Source of the DNA: JAGAJR01 sp048463395
GTDB taxonomy: Bacteria; Pseudomonadota; Alphaproteobacteria; RF32; CAG-239
Assembly (NCBI GenBank): GCA_048463395.1
Contig: DBFWPL010000031.1
Location: 1-55,300, forward strand
Reading direction: 5' to 3'
Length of the DNA: 55,300 nucleotides
The notes beneath the pieces are model-generated. The model searched no databases. It had not been told where the DNA came from and was given only the letters and a program-made list of their open reading frames with translations. Shown one piece after another: positions 16,171-24,084 of the stretch. The first letter of the stretch is position 1, and each line of letters starts with the position of its first letter. Position numbers and translations under genes: made by a program.

Positions 16171-18351
16171 TTGAGAGACTTCGTCCGATTTTGTTTGAGG
16201 TTGATTTTCAGATTTTTCAAAGTCAGATGTTCTATTGAATTTAAAGATAAAAATCTTCCCAAAAAAGGGGTTTATGTATCTAATCACGTTTCATATCTCG
16301 ACCCTGTTTTATTGTTTGCTTTTCTTCCCGGAAATCCGATTTTTGCCTTGAACGGGCACCTTTATCGCAAAAGATGGATACGTTTTTTGATGAAAACTGC
16401 CGATATTGTTCTTTTTAACCCTATTGAACCGGGGGATTTGAAAAGTTTGATTTCCAAAGTTTCCGAAGGACGTTTGTGTGTTATTTTTGCCGAAGGAAGA
16501 ATGACGGAAAACGGCGGACTGATGAAAATTTACGAAGCTCCGGGGCTGTTGGCCGATAAATCCCATGCTCCGCTTATTCCAGTATGGATTAACGGGCCGC
16601 AATACGGTTATTTTTCCAAAACAAAAGGAAAGCTTCCGCACCGTCCGTTGCCAAAAGTAAAAATTACCGTCGGCAAACCGCGAGCCTTTAAATTAAAGGA
16701 TGAACTCCGCCGGCAAAGAGACCACATCAGCAACGAAGTTTATCAAATCCTTCGTGAGATGTGTTTTGAAGTTAATTATAACCCGAACATTTCCCTGTTT
16801 GCTCAGTTAATGAAAACCGCCAAGGTTCACTCCAAAAAAGGTTTGCTGAAACGTCCGCATTTTGTAGAAGACATTCAACGGCAGCCAAATTCCTACAAAG
16901 ACATTATTATCAAGTCTTTTGTTCTCGGAAAGTATTTCAAGAGAAAAACCCTGCCGGGTGAACATGTGGCTATCTTATTGCCTAACACAATCGCCGCCGT
17001 CTGCACCTTCTTCGGTCTTTCGGCTTATGAGCGTATTCCGGTTATGCTGAATTTCTCCGTCGGGGCAAAAAACATGGCTTCCATGTGCCGTACTGCCGAA
17101 GTGAAAAAAGTGATTACCTCTTTGGCTTTTATTAAGAATGCCAAAATGGAACAGGTGGTTGACGTGCTCAAAGCCAATGGCGTTGAAATCGTCTTTTTGG
17201 AATCTCTCCGCAAAGAAATCGGTCTTTGGGATAAAATCAACGCCTTTCTGCGTTATAAAATCAAACGCGTTCCGCATAAAGACGGTGGTAATAAAAAGGC
17301 TGTCATTCTGTTTACCTCCGGCTCGGAAGGGGCTCCTAAAGCCGTAGTTTTAAGCCATGCCAACATTATTTCCAACATCAAACAAATTTCCGCGATTGAA
17401 ACCATTAATATCACAGACACGCTGTTTAACGCTCTGCCGATGTTCCACAGTTTCGGTTTAACGGCGGGAACGCTGTTTCCGTTGCTGGAAGGTGCCAAGC
17501 TCTTCCTCTACCCTTCTCCGCTGCATTATCGTGTCGTGGCCGAGATTGTGTATGAAATCGGAGCTACTATCATGTTTGGAACGGATACTTTCTTCCGCGG
17601 TTATGCAAAAATTGCTCACCCGTTTGACTTCCATAACGTCCGTTTCATGTTTGGCGGTGCCGAAGCCGTTAAGCCGGATACCCGCAACATGTGGATGGAA
17701 CGTCTGGGTATTCGTGTCATGGAAGGCTACGGTTCAACGGAATGTTCTCCGGTTATTACCGCTAACAACCGCATTTTCAACCGTTTTGGCTCTATCGGAA
17801 AGCTTATGCCGGCCATTAAGTATAAAATAGAACCGATTGACGGTATTGAAAAAGGCGGCGAACTGGTTATTAAAGGGCCAAACGTCATGCTGGGTTATAT
17901 TCTGCCTGACAATCCGGGGGTTTTGGTTCCGTTGGAAGACGGCTGGTATCATACCGGCGACGTGGTCGAGATTGATGAAATCGGTTTCGTATACATTAAA
18001 GACCGCATTAAACGTTTTGCAAAAATCGGCGGAGAAATGGTGTCTCTTAACGCTGTTCAGGAAATGGTCTGCAAGGCTTATGAATGGATGGGGGCCGAGT
18101 TCCAATACGGCGTGGTTGCCATTCCGCACGAGAGCAAAGGCGAGCAAATCGTTTTGGTTACCAACAACCGCCAAGTCGAGCAGGAAGTTCTGCATAACTA
18201 TATTAAAAGCAACGGCATGTCCGAACTCTATCTGCCGAGGGTTATTCTTTATAAAGACCAACTTCCGGTTTTTGCAACAGGTAAAGCGGATAACGTAACT
18301 TTGAAAAAACAAGTTCTGGAAGAGTGGTCGGCGACCACCGGCGGAAATTAG
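16171..18351 (+). CDS. aas: Bifunctional 2-acylglycerophosphoethanolamine acyltransferase / acyl-ACP synthetase
   Basis: 726 aa. The N-terminal ~190 residues are a PlsC-type acyltransferase with the NHVSYLD motif (His39, Asp44) and FAEGRMT. The rest is an AMP-binding ligase: LFTSGSEGAPKAVVLSH, YGSTECSPV, and GDVVEIDEIGFVYIKDR near the end. Fusion of the two domains is the hallmark of Aas, which reacylates lysophospholipids at the inner membrane. The start is TTG with CCGGAG upstream. The last residues, EWSATTGGN, are encoded by the beginning of the GTGGTCGGCGAC repeat described below, so the repeat supplies the stop codon region. With FadL and TetR next door this looks like a lipid-scavenging set. 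Confidence 0.92.
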   Translation: MRDFVRFCLRLIFRFFKVRCSIEFKDKNLPKKGVYVSNHVSYLDPVLLFAFLPGNPIFALNGHLYRKRWIRFLMKTADIVLFNPIEPGDLKSLISKVSEGRLCVIFAEGRMTENGGLMKIYEAPGLLADKSHAPLIPVWINGPQYGYFSKTKGKLPHRPLPKVKITVGKPRAFKLKDELRRQRDHISNEVYQILREMCFEVNYNPNISLFAQLMKTAKVHSKKGLLKRPHFVEDIQRQPNSYKDIIIKSFVLGKYFKRKTLPGEHVAILLPNTIAAVCTFFGLSAYERIPVMLNFSVGAKNMASMCRTAEVKKVITSLAFIKNAKMEQVVDVLKANGVEIVFLESLRKEIGLWDKINAFLRYKIKRVPHKDGGNKKAVILFTSGSEGAPKAVVLSHANIISNIKQISAIETINITDTLFNALPMFHSFGLTAGTLFPLLEGAKLFLYPSPLHYRVVAEIVYEIGATIMFGTDTFFRGYAKIAHPFDFHNVRFMFGGAEAVKPDTRNMWMERLGIRVMEGYGSTECSPVITANNRIFNRFGSIGKLMPAIKYKIEPIDGIEKGGELVIKGPNVMLGYILPDNPGVLVPLEDGWYHTGDVVEIDEIGFVYIKDRIKRFAKIGGEMVSLNAVQEMVCKAYEWMGAEFQYGVVAIPHESKGEQIVLVTNNRQVEQEVLHNYIKSNGMSELYLPRVILYKDQLPVFATGKADNVTLKKQVLEEWSATTGGN

Positions 18352-18417
18352 CCGTTTTGAGTATGTGCTTTGACACCCCGTTGGTATCTAAGTACCAATG
18401 GAGAATAAGTGCCTAAT
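18324..18417 (+). repeat. GTGGTCGGCGAC repeat, copy 1
   Basis: Starts inside the last codons of aas. Conserved blocks shared with the copies at 37.2 kb: GTGGTCGGCGAC, CCGGC.GAA.TTAGC.G, ATGTGC.TTGAC.CCC and a final AGTGCC. CGGC...GCCG can pair here and CGGC...GCTG in copy 3. A 9-bp hairpin (CCGTTGGTA / TACCAATGG) follows. Could be a palindromic repeat element or part of an RNA; function unknown. Confidence 0.7.
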
Positions 18418-18639
18418 TTAGTCAGTCAATTCGACTTTGATATTTTTCTTATAAAACTCCAGTAGTTTTTTGACATATGAAGGCGGAACGGCCTTCCCGA
18501 GTTCTATCCGGTCTATCAAATTTTGCGATAATCCGGTTTGATGTTGCAAAGAGGCAAGACGTAATCCTTTTTTTTGCCGCTCTTCCCAAAGAGCAAAGCC
18601 TAACTGCTTAGAGATTATTTTATCTAAATTCATACTCAT
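18418..18639 (-). CDS. Small XRE-like helix-turn-helix protein (RNA/XRE unit A)
   Basis: 73 aa. LGFALWEERQKKGLRLASLQHQTGLSQNLIDRIELGKAVPPSYVKKLLEFY has the lambda-repressor-like HTH pattern: a Gln/Gly turn, then recognition helix before ELGK. It aligns over its length with the protein at 37600-37881 (LG..L...RQK..., then a similar ElG+ segment), though identity is low. The upstream region is far more conserved than the proteins: AAGGAGTTTGAAAA before the ATG is identical. Most likely a DNA-binding regulator, perhaps acting on the conserved dyad in its own leader (inference). Confidence 0.82.
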   Translation of the reverse strand: MSMNLDKIISKQLGFALWEERQKKGLRLASLQHQTGLSQNLIDRIELGKAVPPSYVKKLLEFYKKNIKVELTD

Positions 18640-18655
18640 TTTTCAAACTCCTTAA

Positions 18656-18676
18656 TTTTGTTTTAGTTAAACAAAA
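18656..18676 (-). promoter_or_regulatory. Conserved dyad before the XRE gene (possible operator), unit A
   Basis: TTTTGTTT, 5 bases, AAACAAAA: a perfect 8-bp inverted repeat directly after the leader terminator stem and before the Shine-Dalgarno. The identical sequence occurs at 37563-37583. The left arm doubles as the terminator U-tract, so protein binding or RNA pairing here could affect termination. Confidence 0.55.
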
Positions 18677-18840
18677 CTCACCTTATTAAAAAATAAGGTG
18701 AGGGAGTTCAGAACTGTTAATACTCAGTCTGCATTCTTCGACATATAAATATGCTTATACCTGCAGCTCCCCCTAATGAAGGAGTTGTAATTTTGTATTA
18801 ATGGAGCTCTGACACTCCGCAATTCACCTCTGAACTGCAA
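18669..18840 (-). ncRNA. Structured leader/ncRNA of unknown family, unit A
   Basis: About 170 nt from a probable start near 18840 to a U-tract near 18669. Helix 1: GCAGUUC / GAAUUGC closing loop AGAGGU (18838-18819). Helix 2: CUGCA / UGCAG enclosing conserved GGUAUAAG (18761-18754) and UCGAAGAA (18741-18734), which flank an apical stem CAUA / UAUG. A terminator CUCACCUUAUU / AAUAAGGUGAG closes the RNA. Unit B keeps every helix with different bases. AGUUCAGA can also pair with UCUGAACU (near 18712-18705), a possible alternative fold. Either a riboswitch/attenuator for the XRE gene or a stand-alone sRNA. Confidence 0.75.
18677..18702 (-). terminator. Leader terminator, unit A
   Basis: 11-bp stem CTCACCTTATT / AATAAGGTGAG followed by TTTTGTTT on the minus strand, about 40 bases before the XRE start codon. 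The AGGU in the leader's 5' loop could pair with ACCU of the left arm. Confidence 0.85.
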
Positions 18841-18845
18841 GAGAA

Positions 18846-18873
18846 ATGATAAATCATATAAATTAATTTGCAA
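18846..18873 (-). promoter_or_regulatory. Promoter of RNA/XRE unit A
   Basis: TTGCAA (18873-18868), 16 bp, TATCAT (18851-18846). The same boxes with the same spacing precede unit B, while the spacer has changed in several positions. Confidence 0.7.
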
Positions 18874-18882
18874 TTAAAATTT

Positions 18883-18912
18883 AAGCCCGCTAAATAGCGG
18901 GCTTTGTTTTTA
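18883..18912. terminator. Bidirectional terminator between atpC and RNA/XRE unit A
   Basis: AAGCCCGCT / AGCGGGCTT with loop AAAT. Strong T-run on the plus strand, weaker on the minus strand where it would end the atp operon. Nearly identical to the hairpin at 37886-37912 beside unit B. Confidence 0.8.
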
Positions 18913-19287
18913 TTTATTTCCGAAGACGGTAATGTCGTTTATAATCATCTGATAGAAGTCTTTATCTTCCTGATGAATGGCGGTATCCCGCTTTTCGGTC
19001 GCCTTTTCAAGCGTCATATTTTCACAGGCAACTACTTTTTCCGTTGATACGGCACAACGGTTTCTGGCAATATCCGCTATCCCGCCTTTAACGTAATAAC
19101 GTTCCACCGGATTATTGGCTGCGTCCAAAACCTGAAGGATGCCGTTGCGGAGCAAAATCAGTGTCGGAGCCCGGTCTCTCAAAACGGTCAAATCACCGTT
19201 GACACCCGGAACAACAATCTTTTGAGCCAACATTGTCCTATAGATTTTATACGGACGGGATATTCTGAATATAATGCCTCTTTCCAT
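18910..19287 (-). CDS. atpC: ATP synthase F1 subunit epsilon
   Basis: 125-aa central-stalk subunit that couples rotation and inhibits ATP hydrolysis. IVVPGVNGDLTVLRDRAPTLILLRNGILQV matches the N-terminal beta-sandwich signature (VPGxxGDxxVLxxHAP), here with Arg in place of the usual His. The C-terminal helical part is short. AAGGACAG precedes the ATG, 24 bases after the atpD stop. Last gene of the atpHAGDC operon. Confidence 0.9.
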   Translation of the reverse strand: MERGIIFRISRPYKIYRTMLAQKIVVPGVNGDLTVLRDRAPTLILLRNGILQVLDAANNPVERYYVKGGIADIARNRCAVSTEKVVACENMTLEKATEKRDTAIHQEDKDFYQMIINDITVFGNK

Positions 19288-19311
19288 TGTCTGTCCTTTA
19301 TTTTGAACGGC

Positions 19312-20940
19312 TTATGCAGCCTCTGCTTCCATCTTCTTGGCTTTTTCCAAAACATCCTCAATGGTTCCCACCATGTAGAAAGCTTGTTCCGGAATATTGT
19401 CATACTGCCCTTCCAGAATTCCCTTAAAGCCTTTAATCGTGTCTTCCAATTTAACAAACACACCCGGAGTTCCGGTAAAGACTTCCGCAACATGGAACGG
19501 CTGAGACAGGAATTTTTGAATCTTACGGGCACGGGCAACCGTCAGTTTATCTTCTTCAGACAACTCATCCATACCCAAGATGGCGATAATATCCTGCAAA
19601 GAGTTATATTTCTGCAAAATTTCCTGTACCTGACGGGCAACTTGATAGTGTTCATCGCCAACAATTGTCGGGTCCAAAATACGGCTGGTGGAATCCAACG
19701 GGTCAACCGCCGGATAAATACCCAACTCGGAAATCTTACGAGACAAAACGGTTGTTGCGTCCAAGTGAGCAAAGGTAGTTGCCGGAGCCGGATCGGTCAG
19801 GTCATCGGCCGGAACATATACGGCCTGAACGGAAGTAATGGATCCGTTCTTGGTTGAGGTAATACGTTCCTGCATGGCCCCCATATCCGTTCCCAAAGTC
19901 GGCTGATAACCCACGGCGGAAGGAATACGCCCCAACAGAGCAGACACTTCGGAACCGGCCTGTGTGAAACGGAAAATATTATCCACGAAAAACAGCACAT
20001 CTTGATGTTCTTCATCACGGAAATATTCAGCCTGTGTCAAACCGGTCAAAGCAACACGGGCACGGGCTCCAGGAGGTTCGTTCATCTGTCCGTAAACAAG
20101 CACGGTTTTAGATTTGTCGCCTTTCAAATCAATAACGCCGGATTCAATCATCTCGTGGTAGAGGTCGTTTCCTTCACGGGTTCTTTCCCCTACGCCGGCA
20201 AACACTGAATAACCGCCATGTCCCTTAGCAATATTGTTAATCAATTCCATAATCAAAACGGTTTTGCCCACACCGGCACCGCCGAACAAACCAATTTTAC
20301 CACCTTTGGAATATGGTTCCAACAAGTCAATCACTTTAATACCGGTTGTCAGCACTTCCGTTTCGGTTGACTGGTCAACGAATGAAGGAGCCGGACGGTG
20401 AATCGGGAATTCTGTTTTGGATTTTATCGGACCGCGGCCGTCTACCGGTTCGCCGATAACGTTAACGATACGTCCCAACAACTCCGGACCGACCGGAACT
20501 TCAATCGGGTGTCCGGTATTAACAACTTCCAATCCGCGGACCAGACCATCGGTCGTATCCATGGCAATTGTACGAACTACGCTCTCGCCTAAGTGTTGAG
20601 CCACTTCCAAAACCAATTTCTTACCGTGGTTATCACATTCCAAAGCGGTTAAAATGTTCGGCAGTTCATCAACATTTTCAAATTTAACGTCAACAACCGC
20701 ACCCATTACCTGAGAAATGTGTCCCAAAGCGTTTGTATTCTTTTCTTTTTTCTCAACAGCCTTAATCTTTTTTACGGCTTTCTTTTCATCCGCATTCATC
20801 TCTTTAATGGCTTTTTTATCAAACTCGGTAACACTCTCTGTCTTTTTTACAGCGGCTTTTTTAACAGAAGTTTTTTTGACTTCCGTTTTTTTAGCGGCAG
20901 CCTTGGCAGGTGCTTTTTTCGTTGTTTTTTTCTCGGTCAT
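19312..20940 (-). CDS. atpD: ATP synthase F1 subunit beta with Lys/Ala-rich N-terminal extension
   Basis: 542-aa catalytic subunit. The normal beta sequence begins near residue 73 (LGHISQVMGAVVDVKF), followed by Walker A GGAGVGKT, GERTREGNDLY and the PADDLTDPAPATTF loop. The first ~70 residues are a low-complexity KKxxAxKK tail of histone H1-like composition. It is in frame and the only ATG with a ribosome site (AAGGAGATAAAA) is at its start, so the tail is probably translated. Similar Lys/Ala tails exist in some alphaproteobacterial AtpD (recalled from Caulobacter), role unclear. Confidence 0.96.
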   Translation of the reverse strand: MTEKKTTKKAPAKAAAKKTEVKKTSVKKAAVKKTESVTEFDKKAIKEMNADEKKAVKKIKAVEKKEKNTNALGHISQVMGAVVDVKFENVDELPNILTALECDNHGKKLVLEVAQHLGESVVRTIAMDTTDGLVRGLEVVNTGHPIEVPVGPELLGRIVNVIGEPVDGRGPIKSKTEFPIHRPAPSFVDQSTETEVLTTGIKVIDLLEPYSKGGKIGLFGGAGVGKTVLIMELINNIAKGHGGYSVFAGVGERTREGNDLYHEMIESGVIDLKGDKSKTVLVYGQMNEPPGARARVALTGLTQAEYFRDEEHQDVLFFVDNIFRFTQAGSEVSALLGRIPSAVGYQPTLGTDMGAMQERITSTKNGSITSVQAVYVPADDLTDPAPATTFAHLDATTVLSRKISELGIYPAVDPLDSTSRILDPTIVGDEHYQVARQVQEILQKYNSLQDIIAILGMDELSEEDKLTVARARKIQKFLSQPFHVAEVFTGTPGVFVKLEDTIKGFKGILEGQYDNIPEQAFYMVGTIEDVLEKAKKMEAEAA

Positions 20941-20963
20941 TTTTATCTCCTTATCATCTTATC

Positions 20964-21887
20964 TTAGAGTGCTTCCGCACCTGAAATAATTTCAATCAGT
21001 TCCGTCGTAATGGCGGATTGGCGAATTCCGTTATATTTTAAGGTCAACTTAGATATCATGTCTTTAGCGTTGCGGGTTGCATTGTCCATAGACGTCATGC
21101 GGGCACCGTGTTCAGAAGCCTGAGAATGGACAATCGCCTGAAAAACACTTTCTCTGAAAATCAGCGGAAGCATTCCCGACAAAAGTTCCAACTTGCCCGG
21201 TTCATATTCATAAAAAGCACCTCTGACAACATTTGTACGAAAGCTCAACCGTTTATTATCATCAAAGTTCTCCATTTTCATCGGCAAGAGCTGTTGACAT
21301 TTCACTTCGCGGTTGATTGCAGAACGAAAATAACTGACAATCACTTCGCAGACATCAATTTCGCCCTTTTCATATGCTTCAAGAACAGGATAAGCAATAT
21401 CCGTTCCTTCGTAGTATTTTGCCCCTTTTTTGGCCACACCTTCTATCGTATTGACAATCAAATCCGCATATTTACGTTTGATAATATCACGTCCTTTTTT
21501 GCCGATGCAAACCACCTTAACCTCTTTATCCTGAGCCAGAAGTTCCTCAATACGGGAAATTGCGACTTTAGCCACATTGGCATTGTAGCTTCCGCACAAT
21601 CCGCGGTCTGAGGTGAACACCAGCAAAAGATAAGTTTTGTCTTTGCCCGTGCCGGTTATCAGCTTCGGATAATTAACGGCTGCTCCGGTAATGTTTTCCT
21701 CTTCTTGAAGTTCAAACATTACCCGACTGGCACAAGAAAGCAGATTGTTGTGATAAAAAGAACATTTGCTTATCAAGCCTTGGGAACGGCGAAGGCGGGA
21801 CGCAGCAACCATCTTCATTGCCGAAGTGATTTTCTGCGTCGATTTTATCGTCTCAATACGAGTTCTTAACTCTTTTAAGCCTGCCAT
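20964..21887 (-). CDS. atpG: ATP synthase F1 subunit gamma
   Basis: 307-aa rotor shaft. N-terminal LKELRTRIETIKSTQKITSAMKMVAASRLRR and TSDRGLCGSYN are family signatures. The C-terminal SEHGARMTSMDNATRNAKDMI and RQSAITTELIEIISGAEAL complete the coiled coil that turns inside the alpha3beta3 ring. Nine bases separate it from atpA. Slightly longer than the usual ~290 residues. Confidence 0.96.
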   Translation of the reverse strand: MAGLKELRTRIETIKSTQKITSAMKMVAASRLRRSQGLISKCSFYHNNLLSCASRVMFELQEEENITGAAVNYPKLITGTGKDKTYLLLVFTSDRGLCGSYNANVAKVAISRIEELLAQDKEVKVVCIGKKGRDIIKRKYADLIVNTIEGVAKKGAKYYEGTDIAYPVLEAYEKGEIDVCEVIVSYFRSAINREVKCQQLLPMKMENFDDNKRLSFRTNVVRGAFYEYEPGKLELLSGMLPLIFRESVFQAIVHSQASEHGARMTSMDNATRNAKDMISKLTLKYNGIRQSAITTELIEIISGAEAL

Positions 21888-21896
21888 CGTCTTTCC

Positions 21897-23447
21897 TTAC
21901 GCTGCTTTTTCTTCACCAATAAATTCGCTCAAAAAGCTTTCATAAAATTCAGTCAGTTTTGCATCCAACTCATCAGAAATTACTTTTTCTTTACGAATCT
22001 GTTTCAGATATTCAGGGTGGTTTGCCTTAATTGCAGCCAGAGATTTGCTTTCAAACTCTTTTACCCTGTTTACCGGAATTTTATCCAAGAAGCCTCTCAC
22101 CCCGGAGAAGATGCTGACAACTTCGTCCTCAACCGGCATCGGGTGATAAACCGGCTGCTTCAAAAGTTCGGTCAGGCGTTCACCGCGAGCCAGAAGGTTT
22201 TTGGTAGAAACATCCATATCAGAAGCAAATTGGGCAAATGCCGCCATTTCGCGATACTGAGCCAATTCCAGTTTGATTTTTCCGGCAACTTGTTTCATTG
22301 CTTTAATCTGAGCGGCGGAACCCACACGGGATACGGAAATACCCACATTGACCGCCGGACGGACACCCTGATAGAACAAGCTGGTTTCCAAGAATATCTG
22401 ACCGTCCGTAATAGAAATCACGTTGGTCGGAATATAAGCAGAAACGTCTCCGGCCTGAGTTTCAATGACCGGCAACGCCGTCAAAGAACCGGCACCTTCG
22501 GCATCGTTCATCTTTGCGGCACGCTCCAGCAAACGAGAGTGCAGATAGAACACATCACCCGGATAAGCTTCACGTCCAGGCGGACGACGGAGAAGCAAAG
22601 ACATTTGTCTGTAAGCCGTTGCCTGTTTGGACAAGTCATCATAAAAGATTGTCGCATGCATTCCGTTGTCTCTGAAGAACTCACCCATAGCACAACCGGA
22701 ATACGGAGCGATAAACTGCATCGGAGCTGGATCGGAAGCAGTTGCGGCAACAACGATGGTATAATCCATCGCACCGTGGTCTTTTAAGGTTTTAACCACC
22801 TGTGCCACCGTAGAACGCTTTTGCCCGATTGCAACGTAAATGCAATACATTTTGTCTTTTTCGGATTTTGCCTGATCGTTAACCGTTTTCTGGTTAATAA
22901 TCGTATCCAGAATAATGGCAGTTTTTCCGGTCTGGCGGTCGCCGATAATCAATTCACGCTGACCACGTCCAATAGGAATCAGAGAATCAATGATTTTCAG
23001 GCCTGTTTGAACCGGTTCATGAACGCTTTTTCTCGGAATGATACCCGGAGCTTTAACTTCAGAGTTACTGTATTCCGTCGTCTTTACCGGGCCTTTCCCG
23101 TCGATCGGCTCACCCAGGGCATCAACAACACGTCCGAGCAATTCTTTTCCGACGGGAACACTCACGATTTTATCCGTACGCTTAACAACGTCCCCTTCTT
23201 TGATTTCCTGGTCAGAACCAAAAATAACGACACCGACGTTATCCTCTTCCAAGTTAAGAGCCATTCCCTTAACTCCGGATTCAAATTCGACCATTTCGTT
23301 AGCTTGAACCTTATCCAAGCCATAGACACGGGCAATACCATCACCGACAGACAAAACCCGCCCGACTTCCGAAACATCGACATTGATATCGGAATTGGCG
23401 ATTTTTTCCTTGATAATGGAAGATATTTCGCTGGCAACCATAGACAT
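21897..23447 (-). CDS. atpA: ATP synthase F1 subunit alpha
   Basis: 516 aa. VGDGIARVYGL near the N-terminus, Walker A GDRQTGKTAI, and the ATP synthase alpha/beta signature PAVNVGISVSRVGSAAQ are all present. Start codon ATG overlaps the atpH stop by one base (TAATG), which implies translational coupling. A second ATG two codons later is possible. Confidence 0.97.
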   Translation of the reverse strand: MSMVASEISSIIKEKIANSDINVDVSEVGRVLSVGDGIARVYGLDKVQANEMVEFESGVKGMALNLEEDNVGVVIFGSDQEIKEGDVVKRTDKIVSVPVGKELLGRVVDALGEPIDGKGPVKTTEYSNSEVKAPGIIPRKSVHEPVQTGLKIIDSLIPIGRGQRELIIGDRQTGKTAIILDTIINQKTVNDQAKSEKDKMYCIYVAIGQKRSTVAQVVKTLKDHGAMDYTIVVAATASDPAPMQFIAPYSGCAMGEFFRDNGMHATIFYDDLSKQATAYRQMSLLLRRPPGREAYPGDVFYLHSRLLERAAKMNDAEGAGSLTALPVIETQAGDVSAYIPTNVISITDGQIFLETSLFYQGVRPAVNVGISVSRVGSAAQIKAMKQVAGKIKLELAQYREMAAFAQFASDMDVSTKNLLARGERLTELLKQPVYHPMPVEDEVVSIFSGVRGFLDKIPVNRVKEFESKSLAAIKANHPEYLKQIRKEKVISDELDAKLTEFYESFLSEFIGEEKAA

Positions 23448-24001
23448 TAGCGTCCACCTTTCATTATTAATTCTAAACGATTTAATTTTCCCCTGATTGA
23501 GTCATCAATCATTGAAGAACCGAATTTTATAATTAAGCCGCCCAACAAATCAGGCTTAACATCATACTTAACCATAACTTTTTTATTCAAAACCTTTTCC
23601 AGATTTTCTTTCAGCTTTTTATCCTGAACCGTTTCCAGTTTCTTTACCGTCTGGACTTCCACCTCAACGATGTTATTCTTTTGATGATACAAATGAATAA
23701 AACCTTCCAGAATCTGCTGAAACTCTGCAAAACGTTTATTGTCAGCAATAACATCCATGCAATTCATTGTTTCTTTACACAAATGAATTTTAGAAGCAAC
23801 TTCTCTGATTGCTGTTTTTTTAGCCTCGACATCCCAAACCGGATTAGCCAGATATTTAACAATGCTGGAATCCTCTTTTACCGCAGACAAAAGCTTTTCC
23901 ACGTCAGCAAAAACATTATCAACGGCTTTTTTCTCTTCAGCCCCTTCATACAAGGCTAAAGCATAAGTAGAAGCTATTTTTGACTTTGAAATTTTTTTCA
24001 A
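23447..24001 (-). CDS. atpH: ATP synthase F1 subunit delta (OSCP)
   Basis: 184-aa peripheral-stalk subunit linking F1 to the b subunits. The helical N-terminal domain (ASTYALALYEGAEEKKAVDNV) and C-terminal VKYDVKPDLLGGLIIKFGSSMIDDSIRGKLNRL match the OSCP/delta signature. First gene of the F1 operon. F0 genes (atpB, E, F) are absent here, the split arrangement usual in alphaproteobacteria. The 83-bp gap to priA should hold the operon promoter. Confidence 0.94.
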   Translation of the reverse strand: MKKISKSKIASTYALALYEGAEEKKAVDNVFADVEKLLSAVKEDSSIVKYLANPVWDVEAKKTAIREVASKIHLCKETMNCMDVIADNKRFAEFQQILEGFIHLYHQKNNIVEVEVQTVKKLETVQDKKLKENLEKVLNKKVMVKYDVKPDLLGGLIIKFGSSMIDDSIRGKLNRLELIMKGGR

Positions 24002-24084
24002 TTTTAAACTCTGTTTTCTTATTGATTAACTGTTGCACATTTTAAAGAATAATTGGTTTCTAATTTATTAATACATTCTAACTT

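Noticed and set aside
18669..18840. 6S RNA (ssrS) or SRP RNA
   Set aside because: Size fits 6S, but the RNA lacks the long rod with a central bubble, has two copies each followed by an HTH gene, and shows no SRP GGAA/GCAG apical signature.
22017..22787. 256-codon frame opposite atpA (and 22821-23450)
   Set aside because: Shadow frames of atpA; Arg/His/Asn-rich nonsense without domain features.
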